The position numbers were made by a program, and so were the translations under genes. A DNA stretch of 64,000 bases from Clostridium sp. (GTDB taxonomy: Bacteria > Bacillota > Clostridia > Clostridiales > Clostridiaceae): NCBI GenBank assembly GCA_029257045.1, contig JARIDB010000081.1, forward strand, positions 33,746 to 97,745, given 5' to 3'. Positions 9,017-17,056 of this stretch are shown here, piece by piece. The notes beneath the pieces were generated by a model, which saw only the letters and a list, made by a program, of their open reading frames with translations, searched no databases and was not told where the DNA came from. Numbering within the stretch: position 1 is the first letter of the stretch; every line of letters begins with the position of its first letter.

Positions 9017-9055
9017 ATTATAATAGAATAATAAAAAAGTTTAAACTAATAATAT

Positions 9056-9085
9056 AAGTGGTGAAGAAATTCACCACTTTATTTT
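9056..9085 (+). terminator. Stem-loop between EIIC and mupG-like gene
   Basis: 10-bp perfect stem AAGTGGTGAA / TTCACCACTT (9056-9065 with 9070-9079), GAAA loop and a short T-rich tail. It could be a leaky terminator within the operon. Confidence 0.55.
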
Positions 9086-9119
9086 AAAAATAAACAAAAT
9101 AAAATCAGAGGTGAAGGTT

Positions 9120-10208
9120 ATGGGAAAATTAGGAATATCAATTTATTCAGAAAAAACAACAGAAGAAGCAATTTATAACTACATAGATACAGCAAGTAAA
9201 TATGGATTTACTAGAATTTTTTCTTGTTTACTTTCTGTAGATGATACAAAAGAAAATATAAAAAAGAAATTTAAAAAAATAAATGAATATGCAAAAAATA
9301 AGGGCTTTGAAATTATATTAGATGTAAGCCCAAGAGTATTTAATGAACTAGGAGTAAGTTACAAAGATTTAAGCTTTTTCAAGGAAGTAGGAGCTGATGG
9401 ACTAAGATTAGATATGGGATTTTCAGGTTCAGAAGAATCTTTAATGACATTTAATGATGAAGGACTTAAAATTGAAATCAATATGAGTAATAACACTCAT
9501 TATATAGATACAATAATCGATTATATGCCTAACAAAGAAAACTTAATTGCTTGTCATAATTTTTATCCTCATAGATATAGTGGATTAAATTTTGATCACT
9601 TTATGAAATGTACAGAAAACTTTAAAAAATATGGTTTAAGAACAGCAGCTTTCGTTACAAGCCAAAATAAAGATACTTTTGGTCCTTGGCCTGTGACAGA
9701 TGGTCTTCCAACTTTAGAATCACACCGTACTTTACCTATGGATATTCAAGCAAAACATTTAATTGCTTTAGGAAATATAGATGATATAATAATTTCTAAC
9801 TGTTATCCAACAGAAGAAGAATTAATGAAGCTTGGAACAATGAGAAGAGACATGGTTACTTTTGATTTAGAATTATTTGAAGGAACACCAGAAATAGAGC
9901 AAAAGATACTATTTGAAGAAAAACATTTCAATAGAGGAGATTTCTCAGATAATATAATAAGATCAACTCAAAGCCGTGTAAAATATAAAGGACATGATTT
10001 CAAATTATTTAACGCACCAGAAATAATTAAAAAAGGTGATGTAATTATTGAAAGTAGTGAATATGGTCACTATGCAGGAGAATTGCAAATAGCTTTAAAT
10101 GATATGATAAACAGCGGAAAATCAAATGTTGTTGGACATATTAAAGATGAAGAATTATTTATATTAAACTACATTAAACCATGGCAAAAATTCAACTTTA
10201 GACATTGA
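9120..10208 (+). CDS. MupG-like 6-phospho-N-acetylmuramidase (first copy)
   Basis: DUF871 / MupG family, 362 residues. Members hydrolyse 6-phosphorylated MurNAc-GlcNAc type disaccharides after PTS uptake; the enzyme acts in the cytoplasm. An N-terminal TIM-barrel-like part (about 1-235) contains the family segments LDVSPRVFNELG, ADGLRLDMGF, CHNFYPHRYSGL and DGLPTLESHR. A C-terminal cyclophilin-like part (about 240-362) ends the chain. A GTG at 9111 is in frame, but the ATG at 9120 lies 6 nt after AGAGGTG and is preferred. The second copy at 21667 is clearly related but diverged. Being next to a Lac-type PTS and a kinase, this copy may have a different disaccharide preference. Confidence 0.85.
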   Translation: MGKLGISIYSEKTTEEAIYNYIDTASKYGFTRIFSCLLSVDDTKENIKKKFKKINEYAKNKGFEIILDVSPRVFNELGVSYKDLSFFKEVGADGLRLDMGFSGSEESLMTFNDEGLKIEINMSNNTHYIDTIIDYMPNKENLIACHNFYPHRYSGLNFDHFMKCTENFKKYGLRTAAFVTSQNKDTFGPWPVTDGLPTLESHRTLPMDIQAKHLIALGNIDDIIISNCYPTEEELMKLGTMRRDMVTFDLELFEGTPEIEQKILFEEKHFNRGDFSDNIIRSTQSRVKYKGHDFKLFNAPEIIKKGDVIIESSEYGHYAGELQIALNDMINSGKSNVVGHIKDEELFILNYIKPWQKFNFRH

Positions 10209-10290
10209 GCACTTGGTGAAGTCAAACGTAGTGAAGACTGAACTTAGTGCGAAAGCCCATCTACTGAAGCTTGCCTGAAGTAGATGTTCC
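10201..10290 (+). repeat. Intergenic structured repeat, copy 1
   Basis: Copy 1 of a four-member family (others at 12681, 14405 and 21416). It begins at the stop of the mupG-like gene. Predicted stems are P1 GCACT/AGTGC (10209-10213 with 10246-10250) and P2 CATCTACT/AGTAGATG (10258-10265 with 10279-10286). Shared blocks are GAACTTAGTGCGAAAGCCCAT and the loop GAAGCTTGCCTGA, the latter identical in copy 4. Confidence 0.7.
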
Positions 10291-10357
10291 TCTTAAAAAA
10301 GAAAATTAGAAATTTAGTGAGATAGAGGTTCGTTTAAAACATAGTGGAGGTGTAGTT

Positions 10358-11308
10358 ATGTATTTCTTAGGTATAGATGGTGGTGGAACAAAGACTTGCT
10401 TTAGCCTTATAGATGAGAAGGGAAACCTTTTAACTAGGGTAATAAAGGGGACTTGTCACCCAGCTCAAATAGGATTTGAAAACTTAGAAAAGTTATTATT
10501 TGAAGGGTTAGATGAAATAACAAAAGAAATGAAAATTTCGAAAAAAGATATAAATTATAGTTATCTTGGACTTGCGGGATTTGGAATAGTTAAAGAGATA
10601 GCAGATAAAATAGCCATTATAGTTTCTAAAGTTTTTGAAGGAATGAAATATACTTTAAATAGTGATGTTAGGGTTGCAATTGCAGGAACTTTAGCTTGCG
10701 AAGATGGTATAAACATAGTTGCAGGAACAGGATCTATAGTATTAGCCCTTAAAGATGAAGAAGTAAAAAGATGTGGTGGTTGGGGATATTCTGTAGGAGA
10801 TGAAGGTTCAGCCTACTGGATAGGAAAAAAAGCCTTAGCTACATTTAGTAAAGAAAGTGATGGAAGGTTAGAAAAATCCCATTTATATCATATATTTAAA
10901 GAAAAGCTAAACCTAGATAAAGATTATGAAATAATATCCTTTGTAAATGATAAGGTTAAAGGAGATAGAGGAGAAATTGCAAAACTTGCATCTCTTTGCT
11001 CACAGGCAGCTACTTTAGGAGATAAAGCAGCTATTAATATTTTTAAAGAGGCAGCCTATGAAATATCAGAAACAGTAAAAGTCCTTCTTAAAAATTACAA
11101 AGAAGAAGAAACAGTTAAAATTTCTTATGCAGGAGGAGTATTTAAATCAGGAGATTTAATACTAAATCCTTTAAGAAAGTATTTATCAGGAACAAAAGCT
11201 AATATAATAGAGCCACAGTTTGAACCAGATCTAGGAGCTTGCTTACTTGCTTATATAAGTTCTGGATTAAAACTAGAAAAAGAAGTAAAAGAAAACTTAA
11301 AAAGATAA
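10358..11308 (+). CDS. murK: BadF/BadG/BcrA/BcrD-type amino sugar kinase, MurK-like
   Basis: Probably phosphorylates N-acetylmuramate and/or N-acetylglucosamine with ATP at the C6 position. 316 residues, actin-like ATPase fold. Phosphate-binding segments are GIDGGGTKT (residues 5-13), AGTGSIVLA and the adenosine segment YAGGVFKSG; GWGYSVGDEGSAYWIG is typical of GlcNAc kinase-like members. The start follows GTGGAGGTGTAGTT. It is the last gene of the Lac-type PTS/MupG operon, 149 nt after mupG, and is closed by a strong terminator. MurK of Clostridium acetobutylicum belongs to this family. GlcNAc-only kinase activity is an alternative that sequence alone cannot exclude. Confidence 0.78.
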   Translation: MYFLGIDGGGTKTCFSLIDEKGNLLTRVIKGTCHPAQIGFENLEKLLFEGLDEITKEMKISKKDINYSYLGLAGFGIVKEIADKIAIIVSKVFEGMKYTLNSDVRVAIAGTLACEDGINIVAGTGSIVLALKDEEVKRCGGWGYSVGDEGSAYWIGKKALATFSKESDGRLEKSHLYHIFKEKLNLDKDYEIISFVNDKVKGDRGEIAKLASLCSQAATLGDKAAINIFKEAAYEISETVKVLLKNYKEEETVKISYAGGVFKSGDLILNPLRKYLSGTKANIIEPQFEPDLGACLLAYISSGLKLEKEVKENLKR

Positions 11309-11334
11309 AACTAAAAAATAATTCTAATAAAAAG

Positions 11335-11372
11335 AGGCTATTGCAAAATAAGTTTTGCAATAGCCTTATTTA
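11335..11372 (+). terminator. Intrinsic terminator after murK
   Basis: 14-bp perfect stem AGGCTATTGCAAAA / TTTTGCAATAGCCT (11335-11348 with 11353-11366) and a short T-rich tail. Confidence 0.8.
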
Positions 11373-11468
11373 ATTATAAATTTTAAAAGTTAATTTGTAT
11401 ATTAATAAAGATAAATACTATAAGACTTAAAAGAACATGTTTTTATAATATAACCTTTATAAGTGCAA

Positions 11469-12656
11469 TTAAACTTTACTCATGAAGTCGTAGTCTATTG
11501 TAATAATGCAATTGTATTCAGTATGTTCCTTTTTAATTTTAGCTTTGATTTCTTCAATTATTTTAGAAACCCTTTTACTATTTCCAGCAGAAGTATGATT
11601 AAAAACAACATCAAAAATAAGGTTTTTATTTTCACCTTCTCCAACTATTCTAAAGTCATGCATTGACTCTATTTCTTCATAATTTCTTAAGATACTTTCA
11701 ACATAATCCCAAGTTTCTTTAATTTCATCAGTAATTATACAAATAGGGTCCATATGAATTACAAGATGAATATTAAGTTCATAAGATACTTCTCTTTCTG
11801 CTTTATCAATTATATTATGAATAATCATAATATCTATATCAGAAGGTATTTCAGCATGAAGTGAAGCTATTATTCTACCGGGTCCATAATTATGAATGAT
11901 TAAATCATGGATTCCTGAAATATTAGGATAAGCAAGTATTCTATCATATATTTCATTTACAAGTTCTGGGTCAGGAGCTTCACCTAATAAAGGGTTTAAA
12001 GTTTCCTTAACTAATGAAAAGCCAGCATATAATATTAAAATAGCAACAACAACTCCCATATAACCATCTATAGGAAAGTCAGTGAATTTAGCTAATAAAA
12101 ATGAAATTAAAACAGTACTTGAAGTAAAGACATCTCCTATGGCATCAGTAGAAGAAGCCTTTAAGGCAGAAGAATTTATCTTTTTACCTATTATTTTATT
12201 AAATATAGATAGCCATATTTTAAAACCAATGGATATAAATAAAAGAATAAAAGGTAATAATTCAAAAGTTATAACTGTTGGATTCAATATTTTTTCAAAG
12301 GAAGCTTTAATAAATTGAATACCTACAAGCATTACCATAAAGGCAACTATTAAAGCAGATAAATATTCGATTCTTCCATGACCAAAAGGGTGTTCCGCAT
12401 CTGGTGGTTTTGCTGCCATTTTAAATCCGATAATTGTTATAACGGAAGAGGCTGCATCAGATAAATTGTTAAAGGCATCAGCTGATATAGCAATAGAGCC
12501 AACAAGAGTACCTATAATAAATTTAATAAAAAATAGAATTACATTTACAAATATCCCTACAAAGCCACCAAGGTTACCATAGGCTCTACGGACTTTTTGA
12601 TTTCTAGTGTTATCGCTATCTTTAATGAATTTTTCAACTAAAAAATTAGTAATCAT
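11469..12656 (-). CDS. Cation diffusion facilitator (CDF) family metal transporter
   Basis: Exports divalent metal (Zn, Mn, Fe or Co) by proton exchange at the membrane. 395 residues. An N-terminal six-helix domain carries the metal-site motif SADAFNNLSDA and the partner site SSTDAIGD. The HPFGHGRIEY segment marks the Mn/Fe-type branch more than the Zn-type. A C-terminal cytoplasmic metallochaperone-like domain follows, unusually extended by a further conserved-looking region (last about 100 residues). An upstream in-frame start at 12686 would add ten residues. The ATG at 12656 follows AGAGGTGATAAA and is preferred. It is a single gene facing the preceding operon. Confidence 0.9.
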   Translation of the reverse strand: MITNFLVEKFIKDSDNTRNQKVRRAYGNLGGFVGIFVNVILFFIKFIIGTLVGSIAISADAFNNLSDAASSVITIIGFKMAAKPPDAEHPFGHGRIEYLSALIVAFMVMLVGIQFIKASFEKILNPTVITFELLPFILLFISIGFKIWLSIFNKIIGKKINSSALKASSTDAIGDVFTSSTVLISFLLAKFTDFPIDGYMGVVVAILILYAGFSLVKETLNPLLGEAPDPELVNEIYDRILAYPNISGIHDLIIHNYGPGRIIASLHAEIPSDIDIMIIHNIIDKAEREVSYELNIHLVIHMDPICIITDEIKETWDYVESILRNYEEIESMHDFRIVGEGENKNLIFDVVFNHTSAGNSKRVSKIIEEIKAKIKKEHTEYNCIITIDYDFMSKV

Positions 12657-12680
12657 TTTATCACCTCTGTTTCTATAATT

Positions 12681-12784
12681 AGACATTGAATACTTGGCAT
12701 TAATTACTTAGTGAATACTAGTGATAACTAAGTATGAACTTAGTAATTAAGCCCATCTACCGAATGTATAAGGTAGATGTTCCT
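12681..12784 (+). repeat. Intergenic structured repeat, copy 2
   Basis: Predicted stems are P1 AATTACT/AGTAATT (12702-12708 with 12742-12748) and P2 CATCTACC/GGTAGATG (12754-12761 with 12772-12779). P1 differs from copy 1 by paired changes. A further fragment, CGGTAGATGTTTC, lies near 12837-12849. The rest of the 369-nt gap up to 13026 holds only the extended -10 promoter of the aminopeptidase gene. Confidence 0.65.
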
Positions 12785-12986
12785 TATATATTATTTCTTA
12801 TCCTGAAAATACTACTATAGTAGCAGCATTCAGATATCGGTAGATGTTTCTTTTATAGTATTCCGTATATATTATTATATTATATATTAAACAAAGAAAA
12901 TTTAAAACTCATATAAAATATTCAATTAATAATTAAATATTTAAAAGGGTACTTTAATCTATATATTTAATAATAAAAAATAAATG

Positions 12987-12995
12987 TGGTATAAT
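12987..12995 (+). promoter_or_regulatory. Extended -10 promoter of M18 aminopeptidase gene
   Basis: TGGTATAAT (12987-12995) is a TGn-extended -10. No good -35 is visible. The start codon is 31 nt downstream of the -10. Confidence 0.5.
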
Positions 12996-13025
12996 ATTAA
13001 TAATTTAAAATAGGAGGAAATGAAA

Positions 13026-14321
13026 ATGAAAAGAGAATTAGCTTTAGATTTAATTGATTTTTTAGATAAAAGTCCAACAGCTTATCAATCTGTCACTACA
13101 ATAAAAGAAATCCTTGAGAATGATGGATTTAAAGAAGTAAAGGAAGAAGAAAAGTGGCAATTACAAAAAGAAGGTAAGTATTATATTATAAAAAATGACT
13201 CAGCTATTATTGCTTTTAAAGTAGGAAAAGGTAATATTACTGAAGATGGATTTAAACTTATAGGAGCGCATACAGACTCTCCGGGTTTTAGAATTAAAGG
13301 TAATCCAGAAATGGTTTCAGAAGGGAAATATTTAAAATTAAATACAGAAGTTTATGGAGGACCACTTTTATATACTTGGTTTGATAGGCCTTTAGGCATA
13401 TCTGGAAGAGTTACTATAAAAGGAAAATCATTGCTAAAACCAGAAACAAGATTATTAAATATAAGAAAACCTTTATTAATAATTCCAAGTGTAGCTATTC
13501 ATATGAATAGAAGTGCAAATGAAGGATTTTCAGTAAATAAACAAAAGGATACATTACCATTACTTTCATTAATAAATAATACATTTGAAAAAGAAAATTA
13601 TTTATTAAAAGTAATGGCTAAAGAATTAAATGTTTCAGAAAGTGATATAGTAGGATTTGATTTATATTTATGTGGTATTGAAAAAGGTAGTTTAGTAGGA
13701 TTAAATGAAGAATTTATATCCTCTGGAAGATTAGATGATATGTGGATGGTTTATGCTGGGATAAAGGCATTAATTGATGGAAAAACAACTAATAGTACAA
13801 ATGTAATGGTATGTATAGATAATGAAGAAATAGGAAGTAATACAGCTCAAGGAGCAGATTCTGACTTGTTATTAAATGTTTTAGAGAGAATAACATTAGC
13901 TTTAGGAGAAGATAGAGAGGGCCTTCATAGAGCACTTGCAAATTCAATGATGATTTCAGCAGATTTAGCTCATGCTGTTCATCCTAATGCAGAAGAAAAA
14001 CATGATCCAACTAATAGACCTCTATTAGGAAATGGACCAGTATTAAAGACTGCTTGTTCAGGAAGTTATAGTACAGATAGCTATAATGCAGCAATATTTG
14101 AAGGTCTTTGCAAGGCTTCAGAGATTCCATTCCAAAAGTTCTATAATAGATCAGATGTTAGAGGTGGAAGTACTATAGGTTCTATGACTTCAGCAAGACT
14201 TACAATTCCAGTTATGGATATGGGAGCACCACTTTTATCAATGCATTCCATAAGAGAACTTGGAACAGTTATAGATAATTATTATACAATTAAACTATTC
14301 ACAGAGTTTTTTAACAACTAA
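13026..14321 (+). CDS. M18 family zinc aminopeptidase
   Basis: Removes N-terminal residues from peptides in the cytoplasm. 431 residues, aspartyl aminopeptidase / aminopeptidase I (M18) family with two co-catalytic metals. Metal and catalytic segments are GAHTDSPGFRIK, the metal Asp in SGRLDDMW, the Glu pair in NEEIGSNTAQGA, SADLAHAVHPN and the C-terminal SMHSIREL His. An ATG at 13020 lies only 2 nt after AGGAGG (13012-13017), whereas the ATG at 13026 has an 8-nt spacing, so 13026 is chosen. It is a single gene closed by a long hairpin at 14356-14397. Confidence 0.93.
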   Translation: MKRELALDLIDFLDKSPTAYQSVTTIKEILENDGFKEVKEEEKWQLQKEGKYYIIKNDSAIIAFKVGKGNITEDGFKLIGAHTDSPGFRIKGNPEMVSEGKYLKLNTEVYGGPLLYTWFDRPLGISGRVTIKGKSLLKPETRLLNIRKPLLIIPSVAIHMNRSANEGFSVNKQKDTLPLLSLINNTFEKENYLLKVMAKELNVSESDIVGFDLYLCGIEKGSLVGLNEEFISSGRLDDMWMVYAGIKALIDGKTTNSTNVMVCIDNEEIGSNTAQGADSDLLLNVLERITLALGEDREGLHRALANSMMISADLAHAVHPNAEEKHDPTNRPLLGNGPVLKTACSGSYSTDSYNAAIFEGLCKASEIPFQKFYNRSDVRGGSTIGSMTSARLTIPVMDMGAPLLSMHSIRELGTVIDNYYTIKLFTEFFNN

Positions 14322-14355
14322 AATTAATTAAAATAAATAAAAAGTTTATTTTTAG

Positions 14356-14405
14356 GAAGTTATAATAGCTTATCTGTAGATAAGTTATTATAACTTCATC
14401 TTTTG
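14356..14405 (+). terminator. Long perfect hairpin after aminopeptidase gene
   Basis: 20-bp stem (14356-14375 with 14378-14397, one non-canonical pair), followed by ATCTTTT. The tail is only moderately T-rich. Confidence 0.65.
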
Positions 14406-14490
14406 AATTGAAGACTTAGTAAAGCTAAGCATAGAGAATTTTGGACTTAGTGTGAAGGCTCATATACTAAAAGAAAATAGGTAGATGCTC
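14405..14490 (+). repeat. Intergenic structured repeat, copy 3 (degenerate)
   Basis: Shares the GACTTAGTGTGAAGGCTCAT-like block and the 3' GTAGATGCTCC block with the other copies. The P2 stem has a mismatch (CATATAC against GTAGATG), so this copy looks decayed. It lies in the 358-nt gap before the MarR gene, between two long hairpins. Confidence 0.5.
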
Positions 14491-14500
14491 CATTACTTAT

Positions 14501-14577
14501 AGTGAATATATATAGGTTTGTGATGACTTGAAGTTAAATGAGGTTAGAAACAAATTTATATATATCCACTTTTTTTG
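14501..14577 (+). terminator. Second long hairpin with T7 tail
   Basis: 21-position stem (14501-14521 with 14550-14570; one mismatch, two G-U) closed by a 28-nt loop and followed by seven T. It ends whatever transcript covers repeat copy 3. Confidence 0.65.
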
Positions 14578-14679
14578 AATTGACAGATTAAAAAAAGAAA
14601 ACTATAATTTGAAACAGAGCAAAAATAAATTAATATAAATTCGATAATAAATAAAATATTTTAGAATAGAGGCTTTAAT

Positions 14680-15114
14680 GTGAAAAAGAGAATTTTTGTA
14701 GGACATGAACTTAAAGTCCTTTCAAATTTAATTAAAAGACATATGTATAATGATTCTGGTAGAGAATGTTGTAGCAAATTTTCGGAAATTCAAGGTTTAT
14801 TAATTGGATATTTAAATGAAAATATTAATAAAGATATATTTCAAAAGGATATTGAAGAAGAGTTTACAATTAGAAGGTCTACAGCAACAGGAATCCTTCA
14901 ATCCATGGAGAAAAATGGGTACATAACAAGAGAAAATGTTTCTTATGATGCTAGACTTAAAAAGATAGTTTTAACAGAAAATGGACAAAGTATATATAAG
15001 CATATAGTAAGTAAAATAAATGAATTTGAAAGTAAAATTACTAAAGATGTTTCTGAAGAAGAGTTAGAAATGTTCGTTGAAATTTTAAATAAATTTAAAA
15101 AAAATTTAGAATAA
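14680..15114 (+). CDS. MarR family transcriptional regulator
   Basis: 144-residue winged-helix regulator. The core EEFTIRRSTATGILQSMEKNGYI is the recognition helix region, followed by the DARLKKIVLTENG wing. The start is GTG (14680) with AGAGG at 14668-14672; the overlapping ATG at 14678 is out of frame and stops at once. It lies directly upstream of, and co-directional with, a heterodimeric ABC exporter. A palindrome sits between them (15131-15163). The arrangement fits a repressor of a drug-efflux pump that is released by the pump's substrate. The inducer is unknown. A Cys pair at residues 29-30 (RECCSK) near the N-terminus could allow thiol sensing, but that is speculative. Confidence 0.9.
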   Translation: MKKRIFVGHELKVLSNLIKRHMYNDSGRECCSKFSEIQGLLIGYLNENINKDIFQKDIEEEFTIRRSTATGILQSMEKNGYITRENVSYDARLKKIVLTENGQSIYKHIVSKINEFESKITKDVSEEELEMFVEILNKFKKNLE

Positions 15115-15130
15115 TTTTTTTATTTATATA

Positions 15131-15163
15131 TTGTTAGGTAACTTACAGTTAGCTAACTAACAA
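15131..15163 (+). promoter_or_regulatory. Putative MarR operator before ABC exporter
   Basis: A 33-bp dyad has outer arms TTGTTAG (15131-15137) and CTAACAA (15157-15163). Inner half-sites GTAAC and GTTAG repeat the same core, so two overlapping palindromes are possible. It lies between marR and the ABC exporter genes. Binding by the MarR protein is inferred from position and symmetry. Confidence 0.6.
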
Positions 15164-15292
15164 TGTATAAATATATTTTTAATTTACATTATATAAAGTC
15201 TAAGAAATGATTGAAAGTAACAATAAGATCAAGTTAAATAAATTAATATTATTTTAAATAAACAAATGAATAATAAAAAGGGAGTAAAAGAT

Positions 15293-17056
15293 ATGGTAAA
15301 AATATTTAAATATTTAAAATCAAAAGACTGGGCTTTAATCTTTATTAGCTTACTATTTATAGTAACTCAAGTAGGGCTTGAGCTAAAAATTCCAGAATAT
15401 ATGTCTAAAATAACTTTATTAGTTCAAACAGAGGGAAGTAAGATATCTGAAATTTTGATAGAAGGAGGATATATGCTCCTTTGTGCATTAGGAAGTTTAG
15501 TTGCAGCTATAATTGTTGGGTTCTTTATATCACAAATAGCAGCAGGTTTATCAAAAACATTAAGATCTAATTTATTTTCTAAAATTGAATCATTTTCAAT
15601 GAATGAAATTAATCAATTTTCAACTTCAAGTTTAATAACTCGTTCAACAAATGATATAACACAAGTTCAAATGATAATAGCAATGGGACTTCAAGTTCTT
15701 ATAAAAGCACCTATAATGGCTATTTGGGCTATTAGTAAAATATCAAGTAAAAGTTGGAAATGGACAGCAGCAACTGCAACAGCAGTTATTGTTTTAATAT
15801 TAATAGTATCAATAGTATTTTTATTAGTAATGCCAAAGTTTAAAAGAATACAAAGATTAACTGATAATTTAAATAGAGTTTCAAGAGAAAACTTAACAGG
15901 GATTAGAGTAGTTAGAGCTTATAATGCTGAAAGTTATCAAGAAGATAAGTTTGAAGTTGCAAATAATGACTTAACAAAAACTAATCTTTTCACAAGTAGA
16001 ACAATGGGTATTATGATGCCAAGTATAACTTTAATAATGAGTGGGCTTAGCTTATCTATATATTGGATAGGAGCTTATTTAATTAATGAAGCTCAGATGT
16101 TGGATAAAATAACATTATTTAGCGATATGGTAGTATTTTCATCTTATGCAATTCAAGTTGTAATGTCATTTATGATGTTAATTATGATATTTATAATACT
16201 TCCAAGAGCTCAAGTATCTGCCAAACGTATTAATGAAGTTTTAGCAACAGAAATTACAATTAAAAATGGAACTTTAAAAGAAAATGATATATCAAAAAAT
16301 GGAGAAATAGAATTTAAAAATGTTAGCTTTAAATATCCAGATGCTAAAGATTATGTGTTAGAGAATATAACATTTAAAGCAAATAGAGGTGAAACAGTTG
16401 CATTTATTGGATCAACAGGTAGTGGTAAAACTACTTTAATTAACTTAATCCCAAGGTTTTATGATGTAACTGCAGGGGAAATTTTAGTTGATGGCGTTAA
16501 TGTAAAAGATTATGATAAGACATTCCTAACTAATAAAATAGGTTATGTATCACAAAAAACAGTTATGTTTAGTGGAACAGTTACTTCAAATGTATCTTAC
16601 GGAGATAATGGAAAAGAAAAAGGAGATGCAGAATCTGTTAAAAGAGCTATTGAAATATCTCAAGGTAAGGAGTTTGTTGAAAAGATAGATAAAACTTATG
16701 AGGGAGAAATATCTCAAGGGGGGACTAATCTTTCAGGTGGACAAAAACAAAGACTTTCAATTGCAAGAGCAGTATATAGAGACCCAGAAGTTTATATTTT
16801 TGATGATTCCTTCTCAGCCTTAGATTATAAAACTGATAGAGTATTAAGATCAATTTTAAATAAAGAAACAAAAGATGTAACTAAACTTATTGTTGCCCAA
16901 AGAATTGGAACAATCAAAGATGCAGATAAGATAGTTGTATTAGATGAAGGTAAGATAGTTGGAATAGGAAGACATAAGGAACTTCTAAAAAATTGTGAAG
17001 TGTATAAAGAAATAGCATACTCACAACTTTCAAAGGAGGAACTTGAAAATGAGTAA
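15293..17056 (+). CDS. ABC exporter half-transporter with degenerate catalytic site
   Basis: 587 residues: six-helix ABC transmembrane domain (about 1-320), then nucleotide-binding domain. Walker A is GSTGSGKTT and the signature LSGGQKQR is canonical. Walker B reads VYIFDDSFSALD, with Asp where the catalytic Glu is expected. That replacement marks the non-catalytic member of heterodimeric multidrug exporters such as TM287/288 and BmrCD. The partner is encoded next (8-nt overlap). An in-frame ATG at 15266 has no ribosome site; the ATG at 15293 follows AAGGGAG, so it is used. Substrate is unknown; the upstream MarR gene suggests drug or toxic-compound efflux. Confidence 0.92.
   Translation: MVKIFKYLKSKDWALIFISLLFIVTQVGLELKIPEYMSKITLLVQTEGSKISEILIEGGYMLLCALGSLVAAIIVGFFISQIAAGLSKTLRSNLFSKIESFSMNEINQFSTSSLITRSTNDITQVQMIIAMGLQVLIKAPIMAIWAISKISSKSWKWTAATATAVIVLILIVSIVFLLVMPKFKRIQRLTDNLNRVSRENLTGIRVVRAYNAESYQEDKFEVANNDLTKTNLFTSRTMGIMMPSITLIMSGLSLSIYWIGAYLINEAQMLDKITLFSDMVVFSSYAIQVVMSFMMLIMIFIILPRAQVSAKRINEVLATEITIKNGTLKENDISKNGEIEFKNVSFKYPDAKDYVLENITFKANRGETVAFIGSTGSGKTTLINLIPRFYDVTAGEILVDGVNVKDYDKTFLTNKIGYVSQKTVMFSGTVTSNVSYGDNGKEKGDAESVKRAIEISQGKEFVEKIDKTYEGEISQGGTNLSGGQKQRLSIARAVYRDPEVYIFDDSFSALDYKTDRVLRSILNKETKDVTKLIVAQRIGTIKDADKIVVLDEGKIVGIGRHKELLKNCEVYKEIAYSQLSKEELENE

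Noticed and set aside
12082-12318. 78-codon plus-strand frame within the CDF transporter gene
   Set aside because: Antisense to conserved transmembrane coding sequence; no supporting signals.
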